Positions 8,081 to 16,743 of a DNA stretch of 36,275 nucleotides are shown here, piece by piece. The notes under the pieces were generated by a model. It ran no database searches, was not told the origin of the DNA, and was given only the letters and a program-made list of their open reading frames with translations. Numbering within the stretch: position 1 is the first letter of the stretch; every line of letters begins with the position of its first letter. Position numbers and translations under genes: made by a program. Source of the stretch: Candidatus Omnitrophota bacterium (lineage in GTDB: Bacteria; Omnitrophota; Gorgyraeia; Zapsychrales; Fredricksoniimonadaceae); NCBI GenBank assembly GCA_903836515.1, contig CAILQW010000031.1, forward strand, positions 1 to 36,275. The letters run 5' to 3'.

Positions 8081-9376
8081 TCAAAAGGTTTCTAAGGCTG
8101 TAAATGCTTCGACAAAACCGGGATAGGACTTGGCCGTGCATTCGACATCCCTGATCCTGACAGGGGTCTTGAGGCCTAACACCGCAAAAGCCATGGCCAG
8201 GCGGTGGTCGTGATGCGGATCAAGCTCGGGGACAGGGCGCCCTGCCACCTCACCGTATGATGGGCGCGGATGGATCACAAGCTCGCCGGGCTTCTCGGCG
8301 ATATCCGCGCCGACTTTTTGCAATTCACGGCGCAGGTCGCTGATACGGTCGGATTCCTTGACACGGGCATGGCCGATGCCGGTCAAGCGCGTGGTCCCGC
8401 GGGCAAACATCGCGGTCACCGCCATGATGGGCACAAGGTCCGGGCAATGCTTGAGCGAAAATGTCCCGCCCTTGAGCGCAAAAGGCCCTTTCACCCGGAT
8501 GCTCCGGGCCGAGCGTTCCATCTTCACCCCCATGTCGGCCAAGAGCTCAAAGATCGCACCGTCCGACTGGACCAGGGTGTCGTCAAAATATCCCTTGAGC
8601 CTCACATCGGACGGGACCAGCGCGGCCGCTGCCATGAAGAACGCCGCCAGCCCGTGATCGGAAGGGACATGGAACGCCTTGAGGCCCCGGTAAGACTGAC
8701 CGCCGGGAATAAAGAACGTGCGCGGCCCTTTGGGCTCAACCTTGATCCCTGCCCGGGCCAGGATCTGGCGGGTCATCAGGACATAATCCCGGGAAACAAG
8801 ATCCTTGCCCGTCATCACAAGATGCGTATCCCCGCCGTCAGCCAGGGGTGCGGCGATCATCAGCGCGGAAATAAACTGGGAACTGACCGAGCCATCAATG
8901 GCAACCTGGCCGCACGGCACATTCCCGCCGCGAAAAGTCACGGGCACGGATTCACCGCGGCCTTCTCCCCTGATCGCCAGGCCGCGCGCGCGCAGTGCCT
9001 CGCACAAATGCTTGTTGGGCCTTCCCACCAGCGTGCCCCGGCCTGTCACCGCCGCCTCACCGGAGAAATGCGGCAGGAGCGGCAGGATAAAGCGCAAGGA
9101 CGTGCCGGATTCACCGACAGCAATGGCAAGTTTGGCTTTCTTTTTCTGGAACGCCGGGGCCGCCAACAGGAGACCGCCCCGGACCAACGACACCTGCACG
9201 CCCAGGGCACGGGCCACGTTCAGGGCCGCCCTGGCATCGTCGCAATCCGAGGCGCCCAGCACCCGCGACACCCCGCCGCAGGCCGCGACAAAGAACGCGC
9301 GTATCGAATAGGACTTGGACGCGGGCAGGTTGACCGTGCCACGCAATTTACGGACGGGGGCGACGTTGAGGATCAT
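8081..9376 (-). CDS. aroA: 3-phosphoshikimate 1-carboxyvinyltransferase (EPSP synthase)
   Basis: This enzyme joins shikimate-3-phosphate and phosphoenolpyruvate in the sixth step of the shikimate pathway to chorismate and aromatic amino acids. The 431 residues match the family length. Visible signatures are LPASKSYSIRAFF at the start (family LPGSKS..NRA), GESGTSLRF (family GNAGTS.R), the Ser-Ser-Gln substrate motif, RVKESDRI, HHDHRLAMAFA and SYPGF. The pattern is nearer to class II-like or divergent EPSP synthases than to the E. coli form, because GES replaces GNA. Its ATG overlaps the stop of the upstream coiled-coil gene by one base (TGATG), which implies translational coupling. Confidence 0.95.
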   Translation of the reverse strand: MILNVAPVRKLRGTVNLPASKSYSIRAFFVAACGGVSRVLGASDCDDARAALNVARALGVQVSLVRGGLLLAAPAFQKKKAKLAIAVGESGTSLRFILPLLPHFSGEAAVTGRGTLVGRPNKHLCEALRARGLAIRGEGRGESVPVTFRGGNVPCGQVAIDGSVSSQFISALMIAAPLADGGDTHLVMTGKDLVSRDYVLMTRQILARAGIKVEPKGPRTFFIPGGQSYRGLKAFHVPSDHGLAAFFMAAAALVPSDVRLKGYFDDTLVQSDGAIFELLADMGVKMERSARSIRVKGPFALKGGTFSLKHCPDLVPIMAVTAMFARGTTRLTGIGHARVKESDRISDLRRELQKVGADIAEKPGELVIHPRPSYGEVAGRPVPELDPHHDHRLAMAFAVLGLKTPVRIRDVECTAKSYPGFVEAFTALETF

Positions 9377-10245
9377 CAGCGTTTCGCAACGACCTGGTCG
9401 TTTTTGCGGACCTTTCGGCTGGAGAAAGGAGGGATAAAATCAGCGGCCGACATCTCTTCCTGGACGCGCGAAACGCGCACATCGCCAAGATACGCCTTGC
9501 CGCGGTAAACCGACATGATATCGCTTTCCTTGATGCCGTGCCTGGCGCCAAGGTCAAAGATCAGGAATTCCGTTTCGGCATCCACATTGAGGACATGCCC
9601 TTCCCGCGCGGAATCCGGCGTAACGACAATGCGGTCAAGATCGACCTTTTCCTGCATGGCCGGCGCCGACGGCGGAATGATCTCGTTGCGCGGCTGGCGC
9701 GCAGGCACCGGAGCCGCCGCCGGAACGACTGACGGAAGCGTCTTGATTTTTTGTTCGAGCTCGTCGTTGAGCTTCTGGAGATTGGCGATTTTTTGCTGAA
9801 AATCGGTCACAGCTTTTTCCTGCCCGGCGGCCTTGTGTTCGGCCTCCCTGAGCCTGGCATGAACCGCTTCCATTTCCCGGATCAGCTTCTGGCGCATCTC
9901 TATCCGGTTGCGCGCGGCCGTTTCCAGGTCGTCGCGAAGTTTTTTGTTGTCTGTCTTGATCTTTTCGTTAAGCGCCTTTTCCAGGTCCATCTCTTCAAGA
10001 AGGCCGTTGACGCGGTCCTCGATATCTTTTTTCTTGGCCTGAAGGACATCGATCTCCTTGCGGGAATCCTTGAGCGCGGATGTGACCTTGGTGTTGCGGA
10101 TGGTCAAGTCGTCGATGGTCTGCTCAGCCGCCTTGCGGACAGCTGTTTCGCTCTGAAGAAGGAACAGGCTGATAAACACACCCGAGACCAGGATCACGAT
10201 GATCAGGACCAGGAAAATGAACAGCGTCCGCCCGCCTTTTTTCAT
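9376..10245 (-). CDS. Membrane-anchored coiled-coil protein, unknown function
   Basis: The 289-residue form starts at the ATG at 10245, where TGGAGA lies about nine bases upstream; a longer frame opening ten codons earlier lacks such a site. The layout is a short cytoplasmic MKKGGR, one membrane segment (about 7-30), a long heptad-rich coiled coil (about 35-168), a Pro/Ala linker (about 170-205), and a small C-terminal domain holding LIFDLGARHGIKESDIMSVY, YLGDVRV and SAADFIPP. That last pattern (a hydrophobic strand, G..GI..GD, YR....G, SAA) resembles small beta-barrel domains found in many PVC-group envelope proteins. Topology resembles MreC but the sequence does not. It is coupled to aroA; its function is unknown. 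Confidence 0.8.
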   Translation of the reverse strand: MKKGGRTLFIFLVLIIVILVSGVFISLFLLQSETAVRKAAEQTIDDLTIRNTKVTSALKDSRKEIDVLQAKKKDIEDRVNGLLEEMDLEKALNEKIKTDNKKLRDDLETAARNRIEMRQKLIREMEAVHARLREAEHKAAGQEKAVTDFQQKIANLQKLNDELEQKIKTLPSVVPAAAPVPARQPRNEIIPPSAPAMQEKVDLDRIVVTPDSAREGHVLNVDAETEFLIFDLGARHGIKESDIMSVYRGKAYLGDVRVSRVQEEMSAADFIPPFSSRKVRKNDQVVAKR

Positions 10246-10279
10246 AAAAATATCTCCAGAGTATTTTTTTCTCAACCTT

Positions 10280-10307
10280 ATTATAAAAAATTACCAAATG
10301 AAGTAAA
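10280..10307 (-). promoter_or_regulatory. Candidate sigma-70-type promoter for the coiled-coil/aroA unit
   Basis: On the minus strand TTTACT (10307-10302) and a perfect TATAAT (10285-10280) are separated by 16 bases, in an AT-rich stretch after the rluD stop. Transcription would start near 10273 and leave a leader of about 28 bases that includes the ribosome site of the gene at 10245. No experimental support exists. Confidence 0.5.
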
Positions 10308-10344
10308 GACTAAAACAAAAAATATTATGTTCAGGACGAGGAGA

Positions 10345-11268
10345 TCAGATATACGGGAGGAATTCGGGCGGGAGCGGGACGGAAATTTCCAGCGGCTTGC
10401 CGGTACGCGGATGGGTGAAAAAAACGGCCTGGGCATGAAGGGCGAGCCGGGGGAAATTGCTGCGGGTGCCGTAATTTTCATCGCCCATAATGGGATGCCC
10501 GATATGGCGCATGTGCAGGCGCAGCTGATGCGTGCGCCCGGTCTCCGGGAAAAGGGCTATCGCGCTCACGGCACGCGAACGCCGGATAACCGTATAATAC
10601 GTCACGGCCGCCTTCCCCTCACCCGACGGGACGATCTTGCGCATGTCATGGTACTTGGCATGGCGCCCGATCGCCGCATCGACAAGCCCTTCGTCGAACT
10701 GGACTTCACCCTCGACCAGCGCGACATATTTTTTCTCGATGGTGTGCTTCTCGAACTGGCGGGCCAGGCGCGCGTGCGCCATGTTGGTCCTGGCCACCAA
10801 AATGATCCCCGATGTTTCGCGGTCCAGCCGGTGCACAATCCCGGGACGGCGCGGGCCGTTGACATCCGAAAGGCCGCCGAAATAATGCACCAGGGCATTG
10901 ACCAGGGTCCCGCCGTAATTCCCGGAAGCCGGATGAACCGTCATGCCTGCCGGCTTGTTAACCGCGACAATATCCTCGTCATCATAAACGATATCAAGAG
11001 GAATGGCCTCGGGCTTGATCCGCTCGTCGGGATAATCCGCCGTATCGATCTCAATGGCAATTTCTTCGCCCGCCTGGACCTTGTGCTGGGCCTTGACCGC
11101 CTTGCCGCCGGCCAGAACCCGTCCGGCATCGATGAGGCGCTTGACAAACATGCGCGAAGGCACAATGTCGCCCAGAGCGCGGGTGATGAAAACATCAAGG
11201 CGGACCCCGTTATCTTCCTCGCCGGCCTTCAGGGTGTGTCGGGTCATGCCGTTATCCGCGGGAGTCAT
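10345..11268 (-). CDS. rluD: Ribosomal large-subunit pseudouridine synthase, RluD family
   Basis: Enzymes of this family isomerise specific uridines of 23S rRNA to pseudouridine. The 307-residue form has an N-terminal S4-like RNA-binding domain (about 20-75) and a RluA/RluD catalytic domain with HRLDRETSG, whose Asp149 is the expected nucleophile, followed by GRTHQLRLHMRHIGHPI.GD, a strong family signature. The ATG at 11268 overlaps the lgt stop in an ATGA arrangement and is preferred over an open extension 18 codons upstream that would lie inside lgt; another ATG at 11247 is possible. RluD, RluA and RluC cannot be told apart with certainty, but the S4 domain favours RluD or RluC. Confidence 0.9.
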   Translation of the reverse strand: MTPADNGMTRHTLKAGEEDNGVRLDVFITRALGDIVPSRMFVKRLIDAGRVLAGGKAVKAQHKVQAGEEIAIEIDTADYPDERIKPEAIPLDIVYDDEDIVAVNKPAGMTVHPASGNYGGTLVNALVHYFGGLSDVNGPRRPGIVHRLDRETSGIILVARTNMAHARLARQFEKHTIEKKYVALVEGEVQFDEGLVDAAIGRHAKYHDMRKIVPSGEGKAAVTYYTVIRRSRAVSAIALFPETGRTHQLRLHMRHIGHPIMGDENYGTRSNFPRLALHAQAVFFTHPRTGKPLEISVPLPPEFLPYI

Positions 11269-11993
11269 TTTACACCCAGGCGGGCATTCACCGCAACGGC
11301 CGCCGCCATGATGAGCAGACATACATACTGGAAAAGGCTGAGGCCGCCCCAGAGCAGGATGTGGTCGGCACGGAAAAATTCAACCCCAAAACGTTCCAGC
11401 GAACTCAAAAAAAGATAGAGCACAAACAGGCGTCCCTCAGGCTGACCCCCGCGCCGCTGCAGGGCGCGCAGGATCAAAAAGACCGCGAGCTCCCCGAGCG
11501 CCATATAGATCTGTGTCGGGTGAAGGCGTTCGCCCCATACGGGAAAATAAAGCCCCCACGCCACGGCCTTGCCGTAGCAGCAGCCGTTGAGCAGGCACCC
11601 GATGCGGCCAATGGCATGGCCCAGGGCCACAAAAGGCGCTGCCGTATCCAGAAGCGTCCACAACGGCAATTTGTGCCGCCGGATAAAAACAATACCCGCC
11701 AGGATACCGGCCGCCAGGCTTCCCTGCCAGGCCAGGCCGCCTTTTTGAAGCATCAATATCTCCACAGGAAACTGACGGAAATAATCAACGTTGAGCAAAA
11801 CGTAAAACAGCCGCGCCCCCAGAATGCCCCAGAGCACAACCCAAAAAGCAAGATCGTAAACCGTTTCACGCGCGATCCCCCGCCCTGCGGCCTCGCGTGC
11901 CGTGAGAAAGCTCGCGGCCATGACCGCCAGGGCCAGCATCAAGCCGTAGGAGTAAAGGGCGAAAGGACCTATCTGGCAGATCACAGGGAACAT
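11265..11993 (-). CDS. lgt: Prolipoprotein diacylglyceryl transferase
   Basis: Lgt transfers diacylglycerol from phosphatidylglycerol to the lipobox cysteine of prolipoproteins, the first step of lipoprotein maturation, in the inner membrane. From the ATG at 11993 the protein has 242 residues and about seven hydrophobic segments, with GRIGCLLNGCCYG matching the Lgt signature, LHPTQIYMALGELAVF, and a late ERFGVEFFR motif. The frame is open 37 codons further upstream, but that extension lies inside lspA and is hydrophilic, so it is not used. It begins four bases after the lspA stop, which places the first two lipoprotein-processing enzymes together. Confidence 0.94.
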   Translation of the reverse strand: MFPVICQIGPFALYSYGLMLALAVMAASFLTAREAAGRGIARETVYDLAFWVVLWGILGARLFYVLLNVDYFRQFPVEILMLQKGGLAWQGSLAAGILAGIVFIRRHKLPLWTLLDTAAPFVALGHAIGRIGCLLNGCCYGKAVAWGLYFPVWGERLHPTQIYMALGELAVFLILRALQRRGGQPEGRLFVLYLFLSSLERFGVEFFRADHILLWGGLSLFQYVCLLIMAAAVAVNARLGVK

Positions 11994-11997
11994 GACG

Positions 11998-12522
11998 TTA
12001 ATCCGGAAGATTGAAATGTTTTTCTTGTTTGGGACGCACAAACCACGGGCAGCACTTGAACATGACGACGCACGCCCCCACCGTAATGGCGCTGTCGGCG
12101 ACATTGAATACGGGCCATACGCGCAGGTCGATGAAATCGATCACATGCCCCAGCGTGATCCGGTCCACCAGATTGCCGATCGCCCCGCCCATGATGAGCG
12201 AAAAGCCGATGATGTACATCAGGTCGAGTTCGCCAACCTTATGATAATAATACAGGTTATACCCCAACAACACAACAGCGATCACGGGGATGACAAAGAA
12301 AACAAACCCGTTATCCCGGAAAAGCCCGAAAGCGATACCGGTATTATGGACCAGGGTGAAATGAAAAACCCTTTTGATAACAGGAATGGATTCGCCGACC
12401 TGGAGGATATTGGAAAAAAGGATCTTGGTCAAACGGTCCATGACCACGACAAGGGTCACGGTGGAAAGACAAATGACGATATCAAGGTATGAGCGCTGAC
12501 GCTGGAACATGGGCGCCATCAT
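11998..12522 (-). CDS. lspA: Lipoprotein signal peptidase II
   Basis: LspA cleaves the signal peptide of diacylglyceryl-modified prolipoproteins. The 174-residue protein has four membrane segments (about 12-30, 72-90, 100-118 and 140-156). The paired catalytic aspartates appear in GHVIDFID (Asp129) and NVADSAI (Asp143), with the usual GNLVDR between. The start codon directly follows the dksA-like stop (TGAATG); alternatives are the ATGs three and twelve bases downstream. Co-location with lgt supports the assignment. Confidence 0.95.
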   Translation of the reverse strand: MMAPMFQRQRSYLDIVICLSTVTLVVVMDRLTKILFSNILQVGESIPVIKRVFHFTLVHNTGIAFGLFRDNGFVFFVIPVIAVVLLGYNLYYYHKVGELDLMYIIGFSLIMGGAIGNLVDRITLGHVIDFIDLRVWPVFNVADSAITVGACVVMFKCCPWFVRPKQEKHFNLPD

Positions 12523-12909
12523 TCAACGGCCCGGTTTGCGGTCCATTTCTTCCTGAACCTCCAGGCTGTACTCCGCGTACGGGATCGCCTTGAGACGGGG
12601 TTCAGGGATCCGCTTGCCGCTTTTCAGGCAAAAGCCGTAGGTGCCTTTTTCAATACGGTCAAGCGCGGCATTGATCCGCTGGAGGATCTCGCGGTCGTTG
12701 GACGCCAGGGAAAGATTGAACTCGCGGTCATACATGTCCGTGGCCACATCGGCCATATGCATCGCGTGGCCGGAAACATCGCCCTTGTCCGCCTGGTCAC
12801 CCTCATTCTCATCGGCCATGCTCCGGATGTCACCGGCGATCTGTGCCTTCATCTTCAACAAAAGCTTCTTGAAGAAATCAAGTTTCCTGGCGTCCATTTT
12901 ATCGGGCAT
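12523..12909 (-). CDS. DksA/TraR-family protein with degenerate zinc finger
   Basis: DksA-like proteins enter the RNA polymerase secondary channel and modulate initiation, often with ppGpp. The 128 residues show an N-terminal coiled coil (about 5-85), a tip sequence DQADKG (38-43) resembling the functional D..D.A tip, and the C-terminal YGFC...IPE.RLKAIPYA fold. The four zinc cysteines of canonical DksA correspond to Cys94, Ser97, Ser115 and Val118, so only one remains. The spacing is kept, which argues for a stable metal-free finger rather than decay. It lies between ileS and lspA, with no gap before lspA. It may be a housekeeping regulator or a cysteine-poor paralogue. Confidence 0.88.
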   Translation of the reverse strand: MPDKMDARKLDFFKKLLLKMKAQIAGDIRSMADENEGDQADKGDVSGHAMHMADVATDMYDREFNLSLASNDREILQRINAALDRIEKGTYGFCLKSGKRIPEPRLKAIPYAEYSLEVQEEMDRKPGR

Positions 12910-12947
12910 GTGCTAAAGCTCCTTGATTGATCCGGCCCGCGCCGGCG

Positions 12948-15740
12948 CTATAGAACGTCTTTGATATCGAGCCCCTTGACCGCCCTGGCGCAACGGGTAC
13001 AAATATCGGGATGATCCTTATCCGTGCCTATATCCGTTTTGTAATTCCAGCAGCGCGGACACTTGGCACCGCTGGCCTTCTCTATAATAATATTGGCAAA
13101 CATCTGGGACTGTTCCGGCTTCCTGCCGGAGGCATCCGCTTTTTCAAGACGTATTTGCGACACAATGAACAGCATGGGAAGTTCGGCCGACAACCCCTCC
13201 AGGTAGGCCGCATCGCGCACGGAAAACACCTGCAGAACGATCGCCGCTTCCAGCGAAGCCCCAATGAGGCCTTGCGCACGCTTTTCCTCGAGCGCCTTAA
13301 GGACAGGAGGCCGAAGCTCCAGAAGCCGGGCATACCGCTCCTCGAAGCGCACATCTTCCCAGCCTGCCCCCGCCTTGGGCCAATCGGCCAGATGAACGCT
13401 TTCCCCGGGTTTGCGCCCCGGCAGGAATGCGGCCATTTCCTCGGCCGTGAAACACATGACAGGCGCCAGAAAACGTGTGAGCACGTCGGCAATATGATAC
13501 AATACCGTCTGGGCCGAACGTCTTTTCAGAGAAAGAGCGCTCGAAGTATACAGTCTGTCCTTGAGGATGTCAAGATAAATGCTGGACAGATCCTCATTGC
13601 AAAACTGATGTATTTCCTTGTAAACTTTCGGAAAATCGTAGGCCGCATACGCCGCATCCACCCGCCTGATCAAGCCGGAAAGGCGGTTCAATGCCCAGCG
13701 GTCTACCGGCAGGATCTCCTCCAGCGGCAGGGTATGCACTGCCGGGTCAAAACCATCCAGATTAGCCAACAAATACCGCGCCGTATTGCGGATCTTGCGA
13801 TAAGCATCGATCAGCCGGTCCATGATCTCCTTGGACAGGCGGATATCATCATTGTAATTGGACGCCGCCACCCACAGGCGCAGGATATCCGCGCCGTTAT
13901 TCCTGATGAAATCATCCGGCGTCACGACATTGCCCAGCGACTTGGACATCTTGCGGCCTTCACCGTCCACCACAAACCCGTGCGTCAGGACTTCGCGGTA
14001 CGGGGGGCGTCCATCAAGGGCAACAGAAGGGATCAAGGACGACTGGAACCACCCGCGGTGCTGGTCCGAGCCCTCCAGGTAAAGGTCCGCAGGAAGCGGC
14101 CGCTGCATCATCCCGTGAAAAACCGCCCGGTGGCTGACGCCGGAATCAAACCAGACATCCAGGATGTCATGGGTCTTTTCCATATCTTCCACCTTCCCGT
14201 CAGGGCATGTAAAGCCCGGCGGCAGAAGGTCTTTAAGGTCTTTTTCAAACCAGATGTTCGAACCGAAATTCTTCGCCAGGCCAGCCACATGTTCCACCAG
14301 CTCCGGATACAAATATTGCGTCTCGGAACCCTTGAAACGAACCGCCGGAATCGGCACGCCCCAATAACGCTGGCGCGAAAGGCACCAGTCGGGCCTGGTT
14401 TCAACCATGGCCTTGATGCGCCCCTCACCCGCCGGAGGCACCCAGCGCACAGCCTTGTGGATGGCATCCTTGAGCTTTTCCCGCAAGCCGTTATGATCGA
14501 TCTTCATGAACCACTGCCATGTCGCGCGGAAAATGATCGGCTTCTTGCAGCGCCAGCAGTGCGGATAGGAATGCTGGATCTTTTCTGTACGGAACAAAAG
14601 CCCGCGGGCGTTGAGGTCTTCAATGATCTCGTCATTGGCTTTAAGCACATGCTTGCCCGTGAAGGGCGCCCCCTCCGTGGTGAAGACGCCGCGGTCGTTG
14701 ACCGGCATCAGGATCGGGAGTTTATGACGCAGGCCTGTCTGGTAATCCTCCTGCCCATGGCCGGGCGCTGTATGGACCAGACCGGTGCCGTCTTCCCGGG
14801 TCACATAATCCGCCGTCACTACCGGGCAATTCGCAAGGATTCCAAAAGGATGGGTGTAGCGCAGGCCTGTCAGATCACGGCCCTTCAGGCGCTTGACAAC
14901 CGCATGCTCCGGCATGAGCGCCAGGGCCCTGTTGTGTTCCACAATCAATAGCTCATCCCCCGTTTTAAGAAGGACATAATCGAAATCCGGATTCACCGCC
15001 ACCGCCACATTGGCCAGCAGTGTCCAGGGCGTGGTGGTCCAGATCAGCAGGGATGCTTGGCCGTCAGCCGGAAGCCCGGCCGCCACGGGATTGTTGATCG
15101 GAAAACGCACATAGACCGTCGGAGAGGTATGGTCTTCATACTCCACCTCGGCCTCGGCCAGTGCGGTCTCGCAGTCGAAACACCAGTTGACGGGTTTAAG
15201 GCTGCGGTAAATATAACCTTGCCGGGTCAGGTCCGCGAGGGCCTTCAAGATCCAGTATTCATACCCGGGTGACAAGGTCAGATACGGCTTGTCCCACTCA
15301 CCCATGACACCCAGGCGCTTGAACTGACCGCGCTGGAGATCCACATATTTCATGGCGTAATCATGGGCTTTCTTGCGGACATCCAGCCCGTCCACGTCGG
15401 ACTTGCGGGCCTTCTGCTCCTTGAGCAGGGCGTGCTCGATGGGCAGGCCGTGGCAGTCCCAGCCGGGAACATAGAGGCTGTCATACCCCTGCATGGTCTT
15501 GACGCGGACAATGATATCCTTAAGGACCTTGTTGAGCGCGTGGCCGATATGGATATTGCCGTTAGCGTACGGCGGCCCGTCATGAAGAATAAACGACGGA
15601 CGCCCCTTGGCACGGGCGCGGATGCGGGCATAAAGCCCGTCCTTCTCCCATTGCGCGAGCATCACGGGTTCTTTCTGGACAAGGCCGGCTTTCATCGAAA
15701 AATCGGTCTTGGGAAGATTCAGGGTCTTGGCGTAATCCAT
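12948..15740 (-). CDS. ileS: Isoleucyl-tRNA synthetase
   Basis: This class I synthetase charges tRNA-Ile with isoleucine and edits valine. The 930 residues match bacterial IleRS. Visible are the HIGH motif in NIHIGHALN (64-67), the editing region around WTTTPWTLLANVA and GTGLVHTAPGHG, the KMSKS loop in GRKMSKSLGN, and a C-terminal zinc finger with Cys894, Cys897, Cys914 and Cys917 (CPRC...CTRC). The length and this C-terminal zinc finger are typical of the usual bacterial form rather than the eukaryote-like mupirocin-resistant form, although that was not tested by alignment. No clear ribosome site precedes the ATG at 15740. Confidence 0.97.
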   Translation of the reverse strand: MDYAKTLNLPKTDFSMKAGLVQKEPVMLAQWEKDGLYARIRARAKGRPSFILHDGPPYANGNIHIGHALNKVLKDIIVRVKTMQGYDSLYVPGWDCHGLPIEHALLKEQKARKSDVDGLDVRKKAHDYAMKYVDLQRGQFKRLGVMGEWDKPYLTLSPGYEYWILKALADLTRQGYIYRSLKPVNWCFDCETALAEAEVEYEDHTSPTVYVRFPINNPVAAGLPADGQASLLIWTTTPWTLLANVAVAVNPDFDYVLLKTGDELLIVEHNRALALMPEHAVVKRLKGRDLTGLRYTHPFGILANCPVVTADYVTREDGTGLVHTAPGHGQEDYQTGLRHKLPILMPVNDRGVFTTEGAPFTGKHVLKANDEIIEDLNARGLLFRTEKIQHSYPHCWRCKKPIIFRATWQWFMKIDHNGLREKLKDAIHKAVRWVPPAGEGRIKAMVETRPDWCLSRQRYWGVPIPAVRFKGSETQYLYPELVEHVAGLAKNFGSNIWFEKDLKDLLPPGFTCPDGKVEDMEKTHDILDVWFDSGVSHRAVFHGMMQRPLPADLYLEGSDQHRGWFQSSLIPSVALDGRPPYREVLTHGFVVDGEGRKMSKSLGNVVTPDDFIRNNGADILRLWVAASNYNDDIRLSKEIMDRLIDAYRKIRNTARYLLANLDGFDPAVHTLPLEEILPVDRWALNRLSGLIRRVDAAYAAYDFPKVYKEIHQFCNEDLSSIYLDILKDRLYTSSALSLKRRSAQTVLYHIADVLTRFLAPVMCFTAEEMAAFLPGRKPGESVHLADWPKAGAGWEDVRFEERYARLLELRPPVLKALEEKRAQGLIGASLEAAIVLQVFSVRDAAYLEGLSAELPMLFIVSQIRLEKADASGRKPEQSQMFANIIIEKASGAKCPRCWNYKTDIGTDKDHPDICTRCARAVKGLDIKDVL

Positions 15741-15802
15741 AAGGGCAATACTTTAACGAAAATAGGGGGTTTGTCAAGATGATAGGGCTCAAGAGCCTGA
15801 CA

Positions 15803-15823
15803 GGGCGGGTCTAAGACCCGCCC
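15803..15823. repeat. GC hairpin between mtnP and ileS
   Basis: The 9-bp stem GGGCGGGTC with GACCCGCCC and a TAA loop has the same arms as the copy at 6002-6022. It lies in the 94-base gap between the mtnP stop and the ileS start. The minus-strand transcript shows no T-run after the stem. Confidence 0.7.
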
Positions 15824-15834
15824 GTACATTATAA

Positions 15835-16698
15835 TTATCGGATATATTTGCCGATAATGATATCCAGGTCCTTTTTTTTCTGGTCCGGGATCATGGCGGA
15901 ATTTGTCATGATGGCACACTTGAGCGCGTGAGCCGCGGAAAATTTTGTCAGCGCGGCGGCCCTGGGAAGGGCGGCCTTGAGGATCCGGCGGGTATTGCCG
16001 ATATTCTTGTCCAGAAAATCCATGATCATCTCTACCGTCACCGCGTCATGGGAATGATGCCAGCAGTCGTAATCCGTCACCGCGGCGAGTGTCGCATAGG
16101 AAATCTCGGCCTCACGCGCAAGCTTAGCTTCCGGCAGGTTGGTCATGCCAATGATGTCGCACCCCCAACTGCGGTAGAGGGTCGATTCCGCCTTGGTTGA
16201 AAACTGGGGGCCTTCCATATTGAGATAGGTGCCGTTCTTGTGCACCGTGAGGCCCGCTTCCTCACAGGCATCATAAAGGATATCCGCGATCTCCTCGGAC
16301 ACAGGATCGGCCATCGGCACATGCGCGACAATCCCGCCCTCAAAGAACGTGCTGTGCCGGCGCGATGCGGTCCGGTCGATGAACTGGTCGGGAACCACAA
16401 AATCCATGGGCTTGATATGGAGCTGAAGGCTGCCGACCGCCGAAACCGCGATGATGGCGTCAACGCCCAGCTTCTTCATGGCCCAGATATTCGCGCGATT
16501 ATTAATCTCCGATGGAGAAATCCGGTGGCCCCGCCCGTGGCGCGGGAGAAAAACAACAGGTGCCCCCTCCAGCATCCCTGTCATGAAAACATCAGACGGA
16601 TCGCCAAAGGGCGTCTTGACCGCGACTTCCTGAATGCCCACGACCCCGTCGATCTGATAAAGCCCGCTGCCGCCGATAACGCCGATCTTGGATGACAT
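15835..16698 (-). CDS. mtnP: S-methyl-5'-thioadenosine phosphorylase
   Basis: MtnP splits methylthioadenosine, a by-product of polyamine synthesis and other S-adenosylmethionine reactions, into adenine and 5-methylthioribose-1-phosphate. The 287 residues belong to the trimeric purine nucleoside phosphorylase family: GGSGLY near the start, PRHGRGHRISPSEINNRAN (phosphate and ribose site), NMEGPQFSTKAES, IGMTN.PEA and TDYDCW, whose Asp pair recognises adenine. A GGGAG ribosome site lies eight bases before the ATG at 16698. It follows proC by 45 bases. Closely related 6-oxopurine phosphorylases cannot be excluded, but the TDYDCWH motif favours the methylthioadenosine enzyme. Confidence 0.92.
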   Translation of the reverse strand: MSSKIGVIGGSGLYQIDGVVGIQEVAVKTPFGDPSDVFMTGMLEGAPVVFLPRHGRGHRISPSEINNRANIWAMKKLGVDAIIAVSAVGSLQLHIKPMDFVVPDQFIDRTASRRHSTFFEGGIVAHVPMADPVSEEIADILYDACEEAGLTVHKNGTYLNMEGPQFSTKAESTLYRSWGCDIIGMTNLPEAKLAREAEISYATLAAVTDYDCWHHSHDAVTVEMIMDFLDKNIGNTRRILKAALPRAAALTKFSAAHALKCAIMTNSAMIPDQKKKDLDIIIGKYIR

Positions 16699-16743
16699 GA
16701 TTGATTCTCCCGTTGCATATATAAATATATTATTGGATACACA

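Noticed and set aside
13011-14951. A 646-codon plus-strand frame
   Set aside because: Antisense to ileS, which is complete with HIGH, KMSKS and zinc motifs.
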